This document shows positions 61,420-64,000 of a stretch of DNA of 64,000 nt, in pieces. The stretch comes from Agarophyton chilense (lineage: Eukaryota; Rhodophyta; Florideophyceae; Gracilariales; Gracilariaceae). The DNA is taken from contig JARGXX010000095.1 in assembly GCA_030374765.1 (NCBI GenBank), positions 1,612,001 through 1,676,000 on the forward strand, given 5' to 3'. The notes beneath the pieces were generated by a model that was not told the origin of the DNA, did no database searches, and was given only the letters and a program-made list of their open reading frames with translations. The position numbers and the translations under genes were made by a program. Numbering within the stretch: position 1 is the stretch's first letter; each line of letters starts with the position of its first letter.

Positions 61420-64000
61420 TTAGCCGTCTGCAGGCATCGGCTCCTGGCGACTGCGCCAATACCTGATACGGAAGTGTAGGGGTATTGCGGCTGGGGGTTC
61501 GAGGGTGTCCCCTTCTGGCCCCCAGCCGTACCACCTTACGGTGTACTTCAGACCATTGTATGTTCGCATGTGGCCTACCAGACTGTCAACGGGAAATTCT
61601 GCTGAGGTTTTTTCCTGATCTTTCGGGGGAACGCTACCTCGAGGGTTCATATGTTCCGAGTTGGGAGCTTCGTGTGTGGGAGCCGGGTCGGGAGCTCCCG
61701 CCGTTACCGTTTGAGGTTCAATTTCCGTCCCTGTTAGAGGGTTGAAATCCGGTTCATAACGTTGAACTTCATCGTTCACCTCAAGTTGGGTGGGGTCCTC
61801 CGAGGGTCGAGTGCGCAGAGCTACAGCTCTGGGCTCTCCGGCTGAAGTGCCTGCCTCAATGCGATGTTGAACCGTTTCAGGTGCTACCGTAATACGGTCA
61901 GTTGATATCGTATTCGATATTCCATCTTGTTCAACCGTAACGGTGTGGTCTGAAGCGTTCAATACCTTATAAGGTCCCACTGATTTGGGTAGAAGCTTCC
62001 AATTGATATCTCTATCAATAGCTTCATCGTCCGCTTCATCACCCGGTCGTAGTCGTTTACCTGAAGGTGGGTTATCTATGTAGACATATTGTCCCGAAGA
62101 TATAGAGACCACTTTGGATACCCTACGGTCGTAGACAGCCTTGTACCGCTTCTGGGCTGCAGTGAGGCGGCTCTCTGCATGTTTGAGAGCCCTCCTCATC
62201 CTAACAACGGTATTTCGCTTGACCTGGGCAGGGGTCAGTGCGCCAGCTGCAGTGCTGGTGGTATGATCTCCCTGCACCACAATACCTGGGGGGTGTAGCG
62301 AAAGAACCAAATCAAAGGTAGTGGTCTGCGTTGAGCGGTGTACCTGAAGGTCATAGAAGTAGGTGAGCGGTTGCACCAGCTCATCCCACTCAGTTTGGTG
62401 CTCTTCCGTATAGTGTCGTAGCCTTGATACCAATATGTGGTTAAAGCGCTCGACCTGTCTGTTTGTCTGCGGGTGTTAGGCAGTCGTGAAATAGTGCTTG
62501 ATACCCAAGAGGTTACAGACTGCTTCGAAGAACTTCGATGCCAGTTTTGAACTATTATCGGTGAGTAGGTACAGTGGTGCACCATACGGGCAAGCCCAAT
62601 TGTTGAGGAACGCGATCGCCAGCGTGGTTGACTTCGTCTCCTTTAAAGGTATCGCTCTTGTGAGCTTCGAAAACCTGTCGGTGATCACTAGAATGTGCTG
62701 ATACCCAGTCTTGGTTTTGGGAAGTGGTCCTAAAAGGTCTATCGCAACAAACTCCAGCGGACCCGCTGCTGGAAACAGATTAAGGTATTTTCGATGCTTT
62801 CGAATACCATCGCGGGTACGAACACAGGATTCGCATTGACCTACAAAGGTATAGACATCATGGGCCATAAGAGGCCAGTAGAACTGTTGCCTAAAGGTTT
62901 AATACATCCTGGTGGCACCGGGGTGTCTTGATAGTCACGGGTAGTGCGCGAGATACAAGACTCTCGGGCGAAGCGCCTACGGAACCACCTATTGAAGGCT
63001 ACTATCCAAGTTTGACCTCATCACGATGTACCCATTGTGGTCCACATCGATTTGTGATCCTTTGAAACCAATTTGGTCAGCCAGGGTTCTGCAGTACGCA
63101 TCCTGGGCCTGGTCTCGTAGAAAGTTCTCTCTGGTTACGGGCATGACGTTCGTTTCCTCTAGGGTCGGTATCTGCGTTACCATGTCGGTGTTCCGCGAAA
63201 CAAATTCTTCAGGTAAGTCCCAACATCCTTATAGGTGTTCGCCGGTACCATTTTGGTTTGATGAAACCAAAAAGCAAGGTATGTTTTCGTCCATAGGTTC
63301 TGTCTCTAACCTTGAGGTGTTTAAGCGTGACATAGCACAGCTATGTTGTGCTTGATACCTGGACGGTACTGTACGTCCTATTCAAACTCCGACAGTCTCA
63401 ACTTCCAACGGGCAAGTCTCCCAGACGCATGTGCGAGTCCGATTATCCACGTTAAGACGTCGTGGTCCTTGCGCAACGTAAAGCGCTCACCTTAAAGGTA
63501 TGGGCCGAGCATCAACATGCTCCACACTACTGCTAGACACTCCTTCTCGGTTACCGTGTAGTTCTGCTCCGCCTCATTCAAAGCGCGGCTCCAGTACCCT
63601 ATAGGCAATTTGTCTCCGTTGTGCTGCTCCTGCATGAGACAACAACCAATTTGGGAATGGGATACATTCGTATCCAGCGTGTACGGTGGACCTGTTTTCG
63701 GTAACGTTAAGATTGGCGGCGACAATAGCGCTCGTTTCAATTCCTCAAAGGTATCCATTTCGTCGTTCGATAGATTCTCAAACTGTTCAGGTTCACCTTT
63801 CTGGAGCTTCTTGTTGAGGGGAGCCGCTATTTTCGCGAATCTCTTCACGAAGCGACGATAGACGTTATATAAACCTATAAAGGATCGTGGCAACTTGACC
63901 TCCTGTACGGCTCTAATGTTTCTAGGCGCAACCTCTAGGGTACCAGGGCCTATGAGGTGGCCCAGGTATTCAACCGTTCTGGTAAAGAAGACGCATTTGC
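61420..64000 (-). mobile_element. Ty3/gypsy chromodomain element, continuing beyond the window
   Basis: Minus strand, read from the window end: RNase H (YTLDTNVSHSQIGCCLMQEQ, TVTEKECLAVVWSMLMLGPY, 63,893-63,492), integrase zinc/core region (CESCVRTRDGI, FVAIDLLGPLPKTKTGYQHI, ILVITDRFSKLTRAIPL, 62,868-62,476), integrase C-terminal part (DELVQPLTYFYDLQVHRSTQ ... VGPYKVLNASDHTVTVEQDG) and a chromodomain (YTVRWYGWGPEGDTLEPP) ending at 61,420. A handful of breaks are present. It is a different family from the nested element, with about half the identity in RNase H. Confidence 0.88.

Overview
This is a repeat-rich nuclear window from a eukaryote. It holds LTR retrotransposons of the Ty3/gypsy and Ty1/copia types, Tc1/mariner and pogo-like DNA transposons and a LINE, together with splicing-factor, zinc-finger and NB-ARC/WD40 genes, and there is no sign of bacterial gene order. 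Genes are compact, GC-rich and mostly open without visible introns, set among AT-rich or transposon DNA. That fits an alga or other protist (a red alga such as Chondrus is possible), but the lineage is an inference and I cannot fix it from the sequence.

The backbone is a large, imperfect inverted duplication. The left arm (about 12,830-22,640) and right arm (about 47,668-60,040) carry the same four-gene block in mirror image: an NB-ARC/WD40 receptor-like gene, a head-to-head SF3B4-like splicing-factor copy, a conserved hypothetical ORF, and a zf-4CXXC_R1 (CDCA7-type) zinc-finger gene. The arms are nearly identical at their inner ends and diverge towards the outer ends. The inner breakpoint of the left arm lies inside a Tc1/mariner element. 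The two NB-ARC genes end in arrays of nearly identical 43-residue WD40 repeats (8 on the left, 11 on the right). In these arrays almost all variation falls on five positions, the pattern of hypervariable STAND/NLR recognition domains such as fungal HET-D/E/R.

Layout: 1-1,324 end of a gypsy element and its LTR; 1,325-5,790 old transposon and pseudogene debris (including a MAK11-like WD40 remnant) and an unidentified noncoding stretch; 5,791-7,157 an uncharacterised minus-strand coding fragment split by a solo LTR (6,105-6,968); 7,158-11,763 a young copia element; 12,830-22,640 left arm; 22,641-36,480 an old mosaic (diverged Tc1, solo LTR, antisense-ORF fragment, old gypsy, LINE, pogo-like element); 36,663-37,143 a candidate two-exon membrane-protein gene; 37,221-47,850 a Tc1 element carrying a 9.4-kb gypsy element (37,494-46,918); 47,668-60,040 right arm, interrupted by an insertion (57,784-59,859) that itself holds a solo LTR; 60,045-64,000 another gypsy element running off the window.

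The most unusual mobile-element feature is a protein family (called ORFx here) encoded antisense to gag-pol, next to the 3' LTR. It is 645 codons and open in the 37,494-46,918 element. Recognisable relatives, in the same antisense position where this can be judged, lie at 1-790, 24,900-26,560 and about 61,000-61,394. I know of antisense ORFs in plant Tat-lineage elements (for example Grande gene 23), but I do not recognise this protein.
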